Assembly: GCF_042186555.1 (NCBI RefSeq)
Contig: NC_133324.1
Location: forward strand, 6,675,758-6,739,757
Length of the DNA stretch: 64,000 nucleotides
Reading direction: 5' to 3'
From: Aquarana catesbeiana
Lineage: Eukaryota; Chordata; Amphibia; Anura; Ranidae
Shown here: piece by piece, positions 1 to 13,152 of the stretch
Position numbering within the stretch: position 1 is the first letter of the stretch
Layout: the number at the start of each line of letters is the position of its first letter
The notes under the pieces: model-generated
Databases searched by the model: none
What the model saw: the letters and a program-made list of their open reading frames with translations, nothing else
Told to the model about the DNA's origin: nothing
Program-made: the position numbers and the translations under genes

Positions 1-88
1 GAGTCCAGAACGGCGGGTCCTTTTTCTCCATGGGGTAGGTGAAGTGGTCTTTATATAAAACAATGACTTCATGATTCTTCTTCCACAG

Positions 89-168
89 ATCAGCGAAAAA
101 TCCCACTTTTGCGTTGGTTCCCTTCTAAACGATCGCTGGGTTGTCACTACTGCCCGCTGCGGAGTCAC
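89..168 (+). CDS. Gene A exon 3 (His57 region)
   Basis: The exon is preceded by a pyrimidine-rich acceptor ending in CCACAG and followed by GTGAGT. It encodes the HFC..GSLL..WVVTTARC block, equivalent to chymotrypsin residues about 36-60. The catalytic His in the normal TAAHC motif is Arg here (CGC at 155-157), one transition away from CAC. The exon is 80 nt and ends in phase 2. The upstream 88 bases are intron and closely match the bases before gene B exon 3 (57411-57496). Confidence 0.9.
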
Positions 169-3100
169 GTGAGTCTTATATGATAATATTCCACTACAAA
201 GTCATTGTTCACTGCAATGCTTCACTGGTAATTTGTCCTTCCTGAGCCTCTGGTTTATAGATCAGATACATCCTAAATATAGAACCATTTATCCAACTGT
301 CCATCCAGAGCCTCTGGTTTATAGACCAGATACATCCTAAATATAGAACCATTTATCCAACTGTCCATCCAGAGCCTCTGGTTTATAGACCAGATAATCC
401 GAAATATAGAACCATTCATCCAACTGTCCCTCCAGAGCCTCTGGTTTATAGACCGGATACATCCTAAATATAGAACCATTCATCCAACTGTCCATCCAGA
501 GCCTCTGGTTTATATACTATGAAAGATAATGTAAAATGATACCCATCGCGTCACGTTTTAAAATTGCGCACACTTGTGGAATGGCGTCAAACTTCAGTGC
601 AGTGGAACCTTGGATTACGAGCATAATCCGTTCCAGGAGAATGCTTGTAATCCAAAGCATTTGCAAATCAAAGCGAGTTTCCCCATAGAATGGGGACGAA
701 TGGAATGGAAACGAAGATAATTCGTTCCGCATTGACTTCTATTGCATGCAATATCGCATGTGGCCAGAGGTGGGGGGGCGCCGGAGAGCCTCGAAAATAC
801 TCGGGGACAGCTCGGCTGAACTTGGAAAGCCTCGGAAAGGCTCGGAAGCACTCAGGAACAGGGAATTTCCAAGTGTTTCCGAGTGGTTCTGAGTAATTCC
901 GTACGGCTCCGAACGGCTCCGAACCATTCCGAGTGTCACCGGCGCCCCCCCCCCCGCACCTCTGGCCAAATGCGGTACTGCACACCCCATTAGCTTGAAT
1001 TCTGCTCGTTTTGCAAGACAACACTCGCAAACCGAGTCAGAATTTAAAAAAAAAATGTTGCTCGTCTTTCAAAACGCTCGTTACTCGTTATCCAAGGTTC
1101 CACTGTACTTAAAAATCTCAATAGGCGACGCTTTAAAATGTTTACAGGTTCCATGTTTAGAGTTACAGAGGAGGTCTAGTGCTAGAATTATTGCTCTCGC
1201 TCTGACGTTGGCGGCGTATGTAACCCGTGTGTATCCGGCTCTGATACCAGCCAGTACCCTCACCAGCCACTCACAGCACCGCACCTCCCTGGTATATAGA
1301 GTACACTTTATGGCTTTTGGTAGTAGGTTCTGAGAAATCCAGACCAGGTCAGAATGTATCCAGGCCAAGAATATTTTAAAAATGATAAGACTCCTAATCC
1401 TCACAGTAGGTAACGTTTGTGTTTTCTCTTCCATCCAGACCTTCCAGTGTTGTACATCTTCCTGATTCATTTTTTGGGATCCAAAGGAAGAGCTTGAGGA
1501 ATGCTCGGGTAGGTTCTGATTACTGAGAGGAGCTTTTTTTGTATTTTATCCACATTAATACCGGACACTTTCACCCCCTTCCTGCCCAGGACAATTTTCA
1601 GCTTTCAGCGCTCTCACATTTTGAATGACAATTACTCATGGAACACTGTACCTAAATGACATTTTTAAAATATTGTTTTTAGACAAGTAGAGCTTTCTCT
1701 TGGTGGTTTTTATTTAATTACCACTGGCATTTTTTTTAAATTTTGTGCTATATAAGATTTTGTGAAAGTTTTATGCCCCGTACACACGGTCGGACTTTGT
1801 TCAGACATTCCGACAACAAAATCCTAGGATTTTTTCCGACGGATGTTGGCTCAAACTTGTCTTGCATACACACGGTCACACAAAGTTGTCGGAAAATCCG
1901 ATCGTTCTGAACGCGGTGACGTAAAACACGTACGTCGGGACTATAAACGGGGCAGTGGCCAATGGCTTTCATCTCTTTATTTATTCTGAGCATGCGTGGC
2001 ACTTTGTCCGTCGGATTTGTGTACACACGATCGGAATTTCCGACAACGGATTTTGTTGTCGGAAAATTTTATCTCCTGCTGTCCAACTTTGTGTGTCGGA
2101 AAATCCGATGGAAAATGTCCGATGGCGCCCACACACGGTCGGATTTTCCGACAACACGCTCCGATCGGACATTGTCCATCGGAAAATCCGACCGTGTGTA
2201 CGGGGCAGTAGAGTTTGCAATCAATGGTATATACAGTATATATACCCAGGGGCGTAACTACCACCATAGCGACCCATGCGGGCGCTATGGGGCCCACAGC
2301 CAAGTGGGGCCCAGTGAGGATGAGAGCACCGCCGGCACAGTCAGAGGAAGAGGCAAGCCACCCGGATCAGCAGAGAGCTGAATTGCCCGATGTAAGAGCT
2401 TTCATTAGAACTTCCAGTGTTCCCGGGGCTGCTGATCCGGGTGGCTTGCCTCTTCTTCTGCACAGGTGAGGCTGTATGGGGCACAGGCAGACCAGGCTGT
2501 ATTGGGCACAGGCAATGCTGTATTGGGCACAGGTCACGCTGCATTGAACACAGGTCACGCTGCATGAGGCACAGGTCACGCTGTATGGGGCACAAGTCAC
2601 GCTGTATGGGGCACAGGTCACGCTGTATGGGGCACAGGTCACGCTGTATGGGGCACAGGTCACGCTGTATGGGGCACAGGTCACGCTGCATTGGGCACAG
2701 GTCACGCTGCATTGGGCACAGGTCACGTTATATGGGGCACAGGTCATGCTGTATGGGGCACAGGTCATGCTGCATTGGGCACAGGTCATGCTGCATTGGG
2801 CACAGGTCACGCTGTATGGGGCACAGGTCATGCTGCATTGGGCACAGGTCACGCTGTATGGGGCACAGGTCATGCTGCATTGGGCACAGGTCACGCTGTA
2901 TGCGGCACAGGTCATGCTATATGGGGCACAGGTCATGCTATATGGGGCACAGGTCATGCTGCATTGGGCACAGGTCACGCTGTATAGGGCACAGGTCACG
3001 CTATATGTGGCACAGGTCACGCTGCATTGGGCACAGGTCACGCTATATGTGGCACAGGTCACGCTGCATTGGGCACAGGTCACGCTGCATTGGGCACAGG

Positions 3101-6100
3101 TCACGCTGTATGGGGCACAGGTCACGCTGCATTGTGTACAGGTCACGCTGCATTGGGCACAGGTCACGCTGCATTGGGCACAGGTCACGCTGCATTGGGC
3201 ACAGGTCACGCTGTATGGGGCACAGGTCACGCTGCATTGTGTACAGGTCACGCTGCATTGGGCACAGGTCACGCTGCATTGGGCACAGGTCACGCTATAT
3301 GTGGCACAGGTCACGCTGCATTGACACTAGGGCAGCTGTGGAGGGGGGCTGTTTGCAGGGGGGCCCCATACAACATTTTGCTATGGGGCCCTGCTATTTC
3401 TAGTTACGCCCCTGTATATACCGCATATACTTGAGTATAAGTCGCCGCGAATATAAGCCGAGGCACCTACTTTTACCACAAAAAATGGGAAAACTTATTG
3501 ACTCGAGTATAAGCCTAGGGTGAGAATGCTGCAGCTACTGTAAGTGGAAAAGAGGGTCAACAATGCCCATCTGCAGCCTCACTGTGTCCATCTAAAAGCC
3601 TCATGCCTCTGCCTCATGCCTCATGCCTCAACCTCATGCCTCATTCCTCATGCCTCTGCCTCATGCCTCAACCTCATGCCTCAACCTCATGCCTCATGCC
3701 TCTGCCTCATGCCTCATGCCTCTGCCTCATCCTCACGCCTCATGCCTCAACCTCATGCCTCAACCTCATGCCTCATGCCTCTGCCTCATGCCTCATGCCT
3801 CTGCCTCATGCCTCATGCCTCAACCTCATGCCTCAACCTCATGCCTCATGCCTCTGCCTCATGCCTCATGCCTCAACCTCATACCTCAACCTCATGCCTC
3901 ATGCCTCTGCCTCATGCCTCATGCCTCTGCCTCATGCCTCATGCCTCAACCTCATGCCTCATGCCTCAGCCTCATGCCTCATGCCTCAGCCTCATGCCTC
4001 AGCCTCATGCCTCATGCAGTGTAACCAAGCGCCGCCTCCTCCTCGTCCTCCTCGTCTGTGATAGGCTGAACACTGACTCACTGCTGGGAAACCGAGTCAA
4101 TGTTCCGTCACGGAGGACAACGAGGAGGAGGAGGCGGCGCTTGGTTACACTGCATGGCCACCGATTAGACTGAATGTATCACAGCCCCGGGGGATTAGGC
4201 TGCAGAGGAGGACTCGAGTATAAGCCGAGGGGGAAATTTTCAGCACAAAAAAATGTGCTGAAAAACTCGGCTTATACTGGAGTATATATGGTATATATAT
4301 TTATTTATTTTCTTTTTCTTTTCTTTTCTTTTCTTTTCTTTTCTTTTCTTTTGGTGGTGTTTATATCTAATACCTCTTCTGTCAATGTTTAACCTTTTCG
4401 CCTATTTCCAGTTAACACACCTTACCTTGTTGCCTAATTTCGCATACACACGACCGTTTTTTCCATCGGAATGAACTCTGAAGGACTTTCAGATGGAGTT
4501 CCGCTGAAACTGCCGTGCCTACACACAATCACACCAAAGTCCAACCGTCCAGAACGCGGTGACATACAACACGTACAACGGGACTAGAAAAAGGAAGTTT
4601 AATTAGCCAGTAGCCAATAGCTGCCGTCTCGTACTTGCTTCAGAGCATGCGTCGTTTTTTGTCCGTCGGAACAGCATACAGACGATCGGTTTTCTCGATA
4701 GGAATTGGTTCCGTCGGAAAGATTTGAAACATGTTCTATTTTTATAGGTCCGTCAGAATTTTAGAAAGAAAAAGTCCGATGAGGCATACACACGATCGGA
4801 ATGTCCAATGAAAAGCTTCCGTCAGATTTTTCCTGCCGGAAAGTCCTACCGTGTGTACGCGGCATTACACTTTTGGAATTTTTTTATTCATATATTTTTT
4901 TTTTTTCACTTTTATGTCTTCTATGTTTTTTTGTGAAGTATTTTCTTGGGGGACTAGCTGGAAACCGTTTTATTTATAGGAGTCAGGCCGGGTTCACACT
5001 ATTTGCGAATTGGATGAGGGTTTCCCCCCACATCCAATTCGCAATAGCAGGAGATTTTGACCGTCTCTCTATGTAGCCGGTTTACATATCTCCACTGTGG
5101 CTCCGGTGCAAATTCCTGTGCGTCTTTTTGTTCCGTTTCAGGTCCAAATTCAGCCAAAAATTAGGGCTGTAATTGGATCTGAAATGGTGAACGGGAACGC
5201 AGAGGACCAGGGCTGGTGCAAGGATTTTTGACACCCTAGGCGAAACCTAATTTTTCCGCCCCCCTGGCTCCACCCCCTTTGCCCTGCCCATGTACACCCC
5301 TCCTTTTTAATGAGCAGCAAATCCATCCCCACCAGCGCCCATCAAATGCAGCTCACCAGCGCCCATCAAATGCAGCCTCACCAGCGCCCAACAAATGCAG
5401 CCTCACCAGAGCCCAACAAATGCAGCCTCACCAGAGCCCAACAAATGCAGCCTCACCAGCGCCCAACAATGCAGCCTCACCAGCACCCATCCAAAACATC
5501 CTACCAGTGCCCATCAAATGCAGCCTACCAGTGCCCATCAAATCCTTAAATTGGAATGAAAATCCGAAAATTTGAAAATCCAAAAATTCGGAAACCAAAA
5601 AATGTGAGAATCCGAAATAGAAACTAACTAACAAATAATAACTAACTATTAAATTTTACGTATTGGAATTTCCTTTAATCATAACGAATATGAATTTATC
5701 CAAAGTTACGAATCATGCGAAATAACGAATGCCGCATCTAAACAAATGGAACGTAACAAATTTTATAAGAATAAATAATAATAAAACGTTTTTTTTTATT
5801 ATTTATATAACATATAATATATATATATGTATATATATATATGTATATGTATACATACATATACATATGTATGTATATGTATATGTATGTATACATATGT
5901 ATAAATATGTATAAATATGTATAAATATCCTCCACGGATATTTTAACGTGGGAACCACCCCTGACCCTTTTTGATGCCTAAAGGCTAAGAAACTTTAAGT
6001 ATTTGGCTTAAACACCGACTATCCTGGGCTACTTGGACTAAACAGTGAACATTTGGCATAGGGACAGAAGGGTAGAGAGGTAGGCGCAAGATTCACTCAA

Positions 6101-9100
6101 GAAGAATCACACGTGCTAAGCCTGGGTTTGGGGGCTAAAACTCATTCCTCACTCTGACAAACAGGGTATATAAGGAGCCTGACAGTAGCCCTGCGGTGTT
6201 TTTGGGAGGTGAACGTCCCTGCCCAGACCTGACGTGCAGGGTGGTTGGTGGCGGATAAGGCTTCTATGCAGGACCCCTCATAGACCCAAGTGGACCCGGG
6301 AGGTCCTTCGTGGAATTAATATAGGAGCCTTTGCATAAGCGGATACAAGCGACTTGCACACTGGTATAAGAGGGTTATGAGAGAGAACTAAGGGAGTTGG
6401 CCCCCGACCCTGTCAAGGAGCAATCTGTTTACAACCACTAGGTCTCATACCTAGGCTTGCATTAATCTTCCGGGGTAGGGTGGAGTACTAGAGGCCTGCG
6501 GAGATGAGGGGAAAGGCAACTAAAGGTAGTAAAGGAACTATAAGCGCACCAAGTCCAGGTGGGATTCAGCGCTACATGTCAACTGAAGACAGCATGCTGG
6601 AAGAACCTCAAGGGAGTCCCAGATTGGGAGTATCCTCACTCCCAGGAATAAACAAACAGAGAGGGGCATCAGAGGAGAATAAAAGCAAAAGTGCAAGAGC
6701 AAGGATCAGCGGAAGCCAGCAGATGTTTGGCCCTGAGACACAGGAAGGCCCTTATGGGAGAACTGAGGAGGAAGATACTGCAGGGGGGAATAAACCACCA
6801 CTGCAGCTCACACAGGAAGAAGTTCCATATATTAGAGAAATGCTTGCTGAATTGCTACTGAAACTGGAGACCTCCCTTAAAAAAGAGATTGCGACCGTAA
6901 GAGTAGACATTGGGCACGTATTGAAAAGGGTGGAGAAGACGGAGGACAGATTGGAAGAACACGAGCGGAGACTAGAGAGTATGAATATGCAAATAAGAGA
7001 CATGCAAAGAGCAAATAGAAGTCTCCTTTATAAATTAGAAGACCAGGAGAATCGCAGCAGACGCAAAAACCTGCGAATTAAGGGTCTCCCAGAGAAATTC
7101 GGGAAGGAAGAGCTGGCGCCGGTACTACAGCAACTGCTAAACCCATTGCTGGATAGAGAAATAACGGCCCCCCTGGAAGTAGATAGAGCCCATAGGGTCG
7201 CACGATACCCCAGAAATACATCAGAGAGTCCAAGAGATGTGATAGTGAAGTTCCACTATGAGGAGGAAAAAGTGAAAATTTTGGGAAAACTGCGACATCA
7301 ACCAGGCCTAAGCATTGAAGGGGCAGAGATACAGGTCTACTCAGACCTATCAGCAGAGACCCTCACAAGAAGGAGGCTGCTGAAGCCGCTAACAGGCCTA
7401 CTGAAAACGACAGAAATAGCATATCAATGGGGGTTCCCGGCTTGCCTAATTGGAAAAAGGAATGGACGAACGGCAGTGCTTAGATTCCCAGAAGACCTTG
7501 AGGACTTTTGTCGCAAGTTAGACATTGCCCCTCCACGTATTCCTGGTTGGGGCGTGGAAGAGACTGCAGCTCCAGCGCGAGATACAATAGGGCGGAGGGA
7601 GGGGAGGGGCACAATGGTTAATGTAAGCTAATAACCAAGAAGCATAGCTAGGGGAAGAAGGGTAGTGCCGATATGAGCGGGGCGGGGGAGGGGGGAGGGC
7701 GCCGGGGCGATACGGGGAGTCCTCACAACATGAGCCCTATGGGGAATATGGGTGCAGGGTGGCATCTGATCGAGGGAGGCCACCTGATCCATATTTTGAA
7801 CAGAGGAGTTTGCCCCGCCGGTAATAGGCGATCTGTTCCAGATGGGGGGGTGGGGGGGTGGAGGGCGCGGGGGCGGGAATGGAAGGTGGTGGTGAAGGAG
7901 GGAGGGGGGTGTGTGGGCGGGCCTTTTTTTTTTTTGCTCCCTCTCTCTCTCTCCTGCTATGCCTCATGGGATTGGCCGGACGCTCTCTCCAGAAATAAAA
8001 AATGGGAGTAGTTAGTTTCGTCACATATAACGTGAGGGGACTGAATACAAAAAAAAAAGGTATAAAATTAATCAGGAGCTACAGCTCCTGGGCGCAAACG
8101 TGGTGTTTCTGCAAGAAACCTATGTAACGCACGCAAGTAAGGGATTAACATCGCATTTGTTCCCAAAGTGGTTCTATGGGGACGCTGGATCAGCACATTC
8201 AGGGGGAGTAGCTATAGGGTTCGATAGAACAATGACGTTTGAAGAAGAGGAGCGACTGGCCGATCCTGGAGGCAGGTTCCTGTTTGTGAAAGGGAAAATG
8301 TTTGAGACGTGGATCACATTGGTGAACATCTGTGCCCCTAATAGAAACCCGGAGAACTTTTTAAAGAGAATTTTGACGAAACTAGAATCTTTTAGAAAAG
8401 GCAAACTAATAGTCGCAGGAGATTTGAACCTGCGTATGGACCCTGAGGTGGACACGTCAAGGGGCGAATTAAGATTGGGCACACAGGGAAAGACACTCAA
8501 AAAAATGTTAAATCACCTTCAATTAATGGATGCATGGAGAATAAGCCACTTAAAAAATCGGGACTACACTTTCTTCTCCCCTGTTCACAAATCATTCTCG
8601 AGCTTAGACTACATTTTAATAGAACATCAGATGGTCCCTTTTCTGAAGGCAGCAGAAATTAATGCTATTACCCTGTCCGATCACGCACCGGTGAAAATCC
8701 AAGTAGAGATCGCCGGTGTGGATCGGCCTAGGATAAACTGGAAACTCAATGATTCCCTCACACAGGAGCCAGATGCAGTTGCGAAAATAGAGCAGGAATT
8801 AAAAAGTTACTTCGAGATTAATGATACAGAGGACATATCCAGATCCACTCTTTGGGAAGCACACAAACCCTATATAAGAGGGATTTGGATTGCTATCGGA
8901 ACAAGGAAAAAAAAAGAGAGGGGAGAAAAGTTGTCACGCTTATACAGGGAGATTCAGGAAGCAGAACAGAGTACCAGACCCAAGGGTCTCCCAGAAAAGC
9001 ATGAGCTAATTAAGAAAAGAAGAGACCTGAATGAGTTGCTGGAGAAGGAAAGGAGCTGTGCTTTTGATATGATAAATAGAGACATGTACCGAGAAGGGAA

Positions 9101-12100
9101 TAAACCAGGAAGGTGGATGGCCAAAAGGATTAGGGAAAAGAAGAATAGGACCTTTATACCTAAAATAAGAGATGAAGAGGGGAACCTTGAATTCTCTACC
9201 CCAAAAATTGCTAGAATATTCCACTCTTACTACAGTGCACTTTATAAGGTAGGCCGGAGAGAGAGATTGAGCGATAACAAGAAGGAAAGGATAAGGGAGT
9301 ATCTTCGGGGACTAGACCTTCCCAGGGCAGAGAGGGATATGGTCGAGCGTCTTGATGCACCCATATCCCAAGGGGAGGTAGAAAAGGCGATAAAGAACAC
9401 TGCCCTGGGAAAGAGCCCGGGCCCCGACGGATACTCCGTAGCATACTATAAAAAATTTTCTGAAATACTGGTACCCAAATTGTGTGACTATTTGAATGCC
9501 CTCGGGGAGAACGAAGAGTCCCGAGAAGAATCCCTATTAGCGTATATTACCCTTATCCTGAAAGAAGGAAAAGATCCAGCCTCACCCGGAAGCTACAGAC
9601 CAATCTCGCTCTTAAATGTAGATACAAAAATTTTCGCTAAAATACTTGCAGATAGGCTGAAAATTGGATTAAAACAGTGGATACATAGTGACCAGGTGGG
9701 ATTTGTCCCGGGTAGGGAGGGGAGAGACAATTTACTGAAAACACTTCTTCTCATGCAGGAAGCAATCAGGAGTAACACCCCAGCAGCTCTGCTATCAATC
9801 GATGCCGAAAAGGCATTCGATAGAGTGGATTGTTGTTTTATGACTGAAACTCTGAAACATCTAGGATTGGGGGAGAGGATGATGAGATGGATCCTCTCAC
9901 TATATAGGCATCCCAAGGCGAGGATTAGAGTGAATGGGACCCTGTCTTGTCCCCTTGAATTGTTTAACGGGACAAGACAGGGTTGCCCTCTCTCCCCAAT
10001 TTTGTTTATCTTATCCTTAGAGCCACTCTTAGCGGCTTTTCGTAGGAACGAAGACATTCAGGGAAATAAGGTTGGAACGAAGGAGTACAAAATAGCAGCT
10101 TTTGCTGACGATTTGCTATGCTTCGTTACCCGTCCTAGAACGACAATCCCCATGGCGCTCAAGGAGTTGGAGCACTATGGGGGTTTAGCAAACTTTAAAA
10201 TAAACATGAGTAAGTCAGAGCTCCTAAATATATCAATCCCTAAGCGTGAGCAGAGAGCACTCCAAGCCGGGCTTCCATTTGTATGGTGTGAGAGGGAATT
10301 GGTTTATCTAGGTATAAAAATATCATCCTCACCGGGGGGACTTGTTCGCCGATAAGTCTGTACCCCTACTCAATAAAACTAAAGATCTATTAGGTAGGAT
10401 GAGATATAAAGCCCTGTCATGGATCGGCAGGATAAATGCGATCAAAATGTTTGTGCTGCCCATGTTAATATACACCTTCCAAATGGTCCCAATAGAGATC
10501 CCCCCTATATTTTTTGTTAAACTGCAGTCTTTAATTTTAAGATTTATATGGGCACGTAAGCACCCTAGGGTAGCATATGACACTTTGTCGAAGGATAAAA
10601 AATTGGGAGGATTAGGTGCACCGGATATTAAAAAGTATTATCAGTCGGTTGTTATCTCTAGGATAATTGACTGGCTACACAGTAAACAGGAGAAAAGTTG
10701 GGTGAATATTGAAGCAACACTGAGTGGGGTGGACATAGAAAAATTAATATGGACTCCACCACAATATAGGGATTTGGGAAATAGAGTTAATTTTTTGACT
10801 AGGAACACTTTTAGAATCTGGGATAGGGTAGGCAAGAGTTGCCATTGGGAATTCAATTCACCACTATTATCACTATTAAACACGGATTATTTTTTACCTG
10901 GGAAGGAGGAACACTTATATTTCACGAGATGGGCAAAAAAAGACGTAATACAACTACAAGATGTGATGATAGGAAATAGACTGTACACTTACACTGAAAT
11001 CACACAGGCCTGGGGGAACAAACCACTAGACGAGTGGAGGTACGCCCAGATACAGCACTTTACACGTTCACTGCCACAACCACTAAGAGGAAAAGTCCAG
11101 TTAAGGGATATTGAAAAACTATTAACCACTTCCCGCCCGCCCTATAGCGGATTGACGTCCGGGAAGTGGTTCTGTTATCCTGACTGGACGTCATATGACG
11201 TCCAGCAGGATAACATGCCGCAGCGCGCCCCCGGGGGCGCGCATCGCGGCGATCGGTGGAGCGGTGTGTCAGTCTGACACACCGCTACACTGATCTTGGT
11301 AAAAAGCCTCCGGCGGAGGCTCTTTACCACGTGATCCGCCGTGTCCAATCACGGCTGATCACGCTGTCAATAGGAAGAGCCGTTGATCGGCTCTTCCTCA
11401 CTCGCGTCTGACAGACGCAAGTATAAGAGAGCCGATCGGCGGCTCTCCTGGCAGGGGGGGTCTGCGCTGATTGTTTATCAGCGCAGCCCCCCCGCAGATC
11501 ACCACACTGGACCACCAGGGATCGCCACTAGGACCACCAGGGAAGGGGCAACATGTGGATGGCCAGGTATGTACCCCGTGGCCATCCACATGTGCCCAGT
11601 GTGCCAAATCTGTGCCAATCAGTGCCCACAAATGGGCACTGATTGGCACAATTATGTTGCAGTGATGCCCAGCAATGCCACCCTTAGGGGCATCACTGCA
11701 AACAAGTAATGCCATCAGTGCCACCCATCAGTGTCCATTCATGCCACCTGTCAGTGCCCATCCGTGCCCATCAGTGCCCATCTATATGTGCCCATCCGTG
11801 CCCATCTGTGCCAACTATCAGTGCCACCCATAAGTAACCATCAATGCCACCTACGAGTGCCCATCAATGCCACCTATGAGTGCCCATCAGTGCCACCTAT
11901 AAGTGCCCATCCGTGCCACCTATGAGTGCCCATCAGTGCCGCATACCAGTGCCACCTATCAGTGCCCATCAGTGCCACCTATCAGTGCCGCCTATCAGTG
12001 CCCATCATCAGTGCCCGCCAGTGCCACCTCATCAGTGCCACCTCATCGGTGCCACCTCATCGGTGCCCATCAGTGCCGCCGTATCAGTGCCCGTCAGTGC

Positions 12101-13120
12101 AGCCATATCAGTGCCCGTCATTAAAGAAGAAAACGTACTTATTTACAAAAAGTTTTAACAGAAACAAAGAAAAACTTGTTTTTTTTCAAAATTTTCGGTC
12201 TTTTTTTATTTGTTGCGCAAAAAATAAAAACCACAAAGGTGATCAAATACCGCCAAAAGAAAGCTCTATTTGTGGGAACAAAATGATAAAAAATTTGTTT
12301 GGGTACAGTGTAGCATGACCGCGCAATTGTCATTCAAATTGCGACAGCGCTGAAAGCTGAAAATTGGTCTGGGCGGGAAGGTGTCTAAGTGCCTGGTATT
12401 GAAGTGGTTAAATACCCCCACGTGTGTGAAAGGAAGTATTTCAAAATTATATAGCGTCCTAAGGGGGGAAGCTAGTAAAGGATACCCCACTTTTCTGGAA
12501 AAGTGGGAAAAGGAAATAGGAGGCTTAGAAGGGGAAGCACACAGAAGTAAGATTCTAAAGATGGTTCACTTAACGGCAAGAGACTCCCGGACACATGAAA
12601 TGGCCTATAAAGCGATAGCAAGATGGCATAGGACGCCCCGGAAGGTACACGAATATGATGCTGAGACCCCTCCAACTTGCTGGAGAGGATGTGGAAAAAC
12701 GGGCACTCTTGCCCATCTTTGGTGGGAGTGTTCTAAAATCCAGAAATATTGGGGAGAAGTCCTGGGCGAAATACAACAGATAACGGGGGAGCAGGTTAAT
12801 AAAAATCCTTGGACGTGTCTGTTCCATGACACGGAAAGAGAGATCCCCCAATACACCAAGTCAGTAACCCCATTCCTCTTAAACGCAGCTAAAGCACTGA
12901 TCCCGTGTCACTGGAAAGGGGTAGAAGCCCCAAGGATGAAGGAATGGATAATAAGGGTAGAATGGGCTAGAGGAATGGAAGAAGCAAAACACTCGATGGA
13001 AGGCCGGCGAGATAAATACACTAAGACGTGGGCAAGATGGCATGAGTATAGGAACACAGAAAGGTACTTGACAATTATGGAGGCTTGAGGACTGTGGAGG
13101 GGAGAGGGAGAGGGAGGATG

Positions 13121-13152
<32 letters not shown>

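Larger units (their letters stand above)
8002..13088 (+). pseudogene. LINE ORF2 (endonuclease-reverse transcriptase), frameshifted and MITE-interrupted
   Basis: Translation starts at ATG 8002 (GVVSFVTYNVRGLN) and shifts one frame in the A run at 8050-8058. It then runs through an AP-endonuclease domain (VVFLQET, VAGDLNLRMDP, SSLDYILI, LSDHAPV). The reverse transcriptase follows, with GKSPGPDGYS, YRPISLLNVDTKIFAKI, LLSIDAEKAFDRV, NGTRQGCPLSPILF and the catalytic AFADD box near 10100. A second one-base shift lies in the G run at about 10334-10339. The frame continues to 11121, where a TTAA MITE (11126-12407) interrupts it, and resumes in register to TGA at 13086-13088. The C-terminus has the L1 CX3CX7HX4C cysteine motif near 12678-12730. 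The protein would nick target DNA and prime reverse transcription. This copy cannot make it intact. Confidence 0.9.

Noticed and set aside
2367..3434. Open frames of 98 to 328 codons on both strands with HRSRCMG- or VTCAQCS-type repeats
   Set aside because: They are generated by a 21-bp minisatellite, which keeps every frame open. All frames are equally long, and the array sits inside a hAT MITE.
3544..4173. Three overlapping forward frames rich in MPLPHASC motifs
   Set aside because: A 9-bp CTCATGCCT minisatellite produces them in all three frames; there is no start context, splice signal or family similarity.
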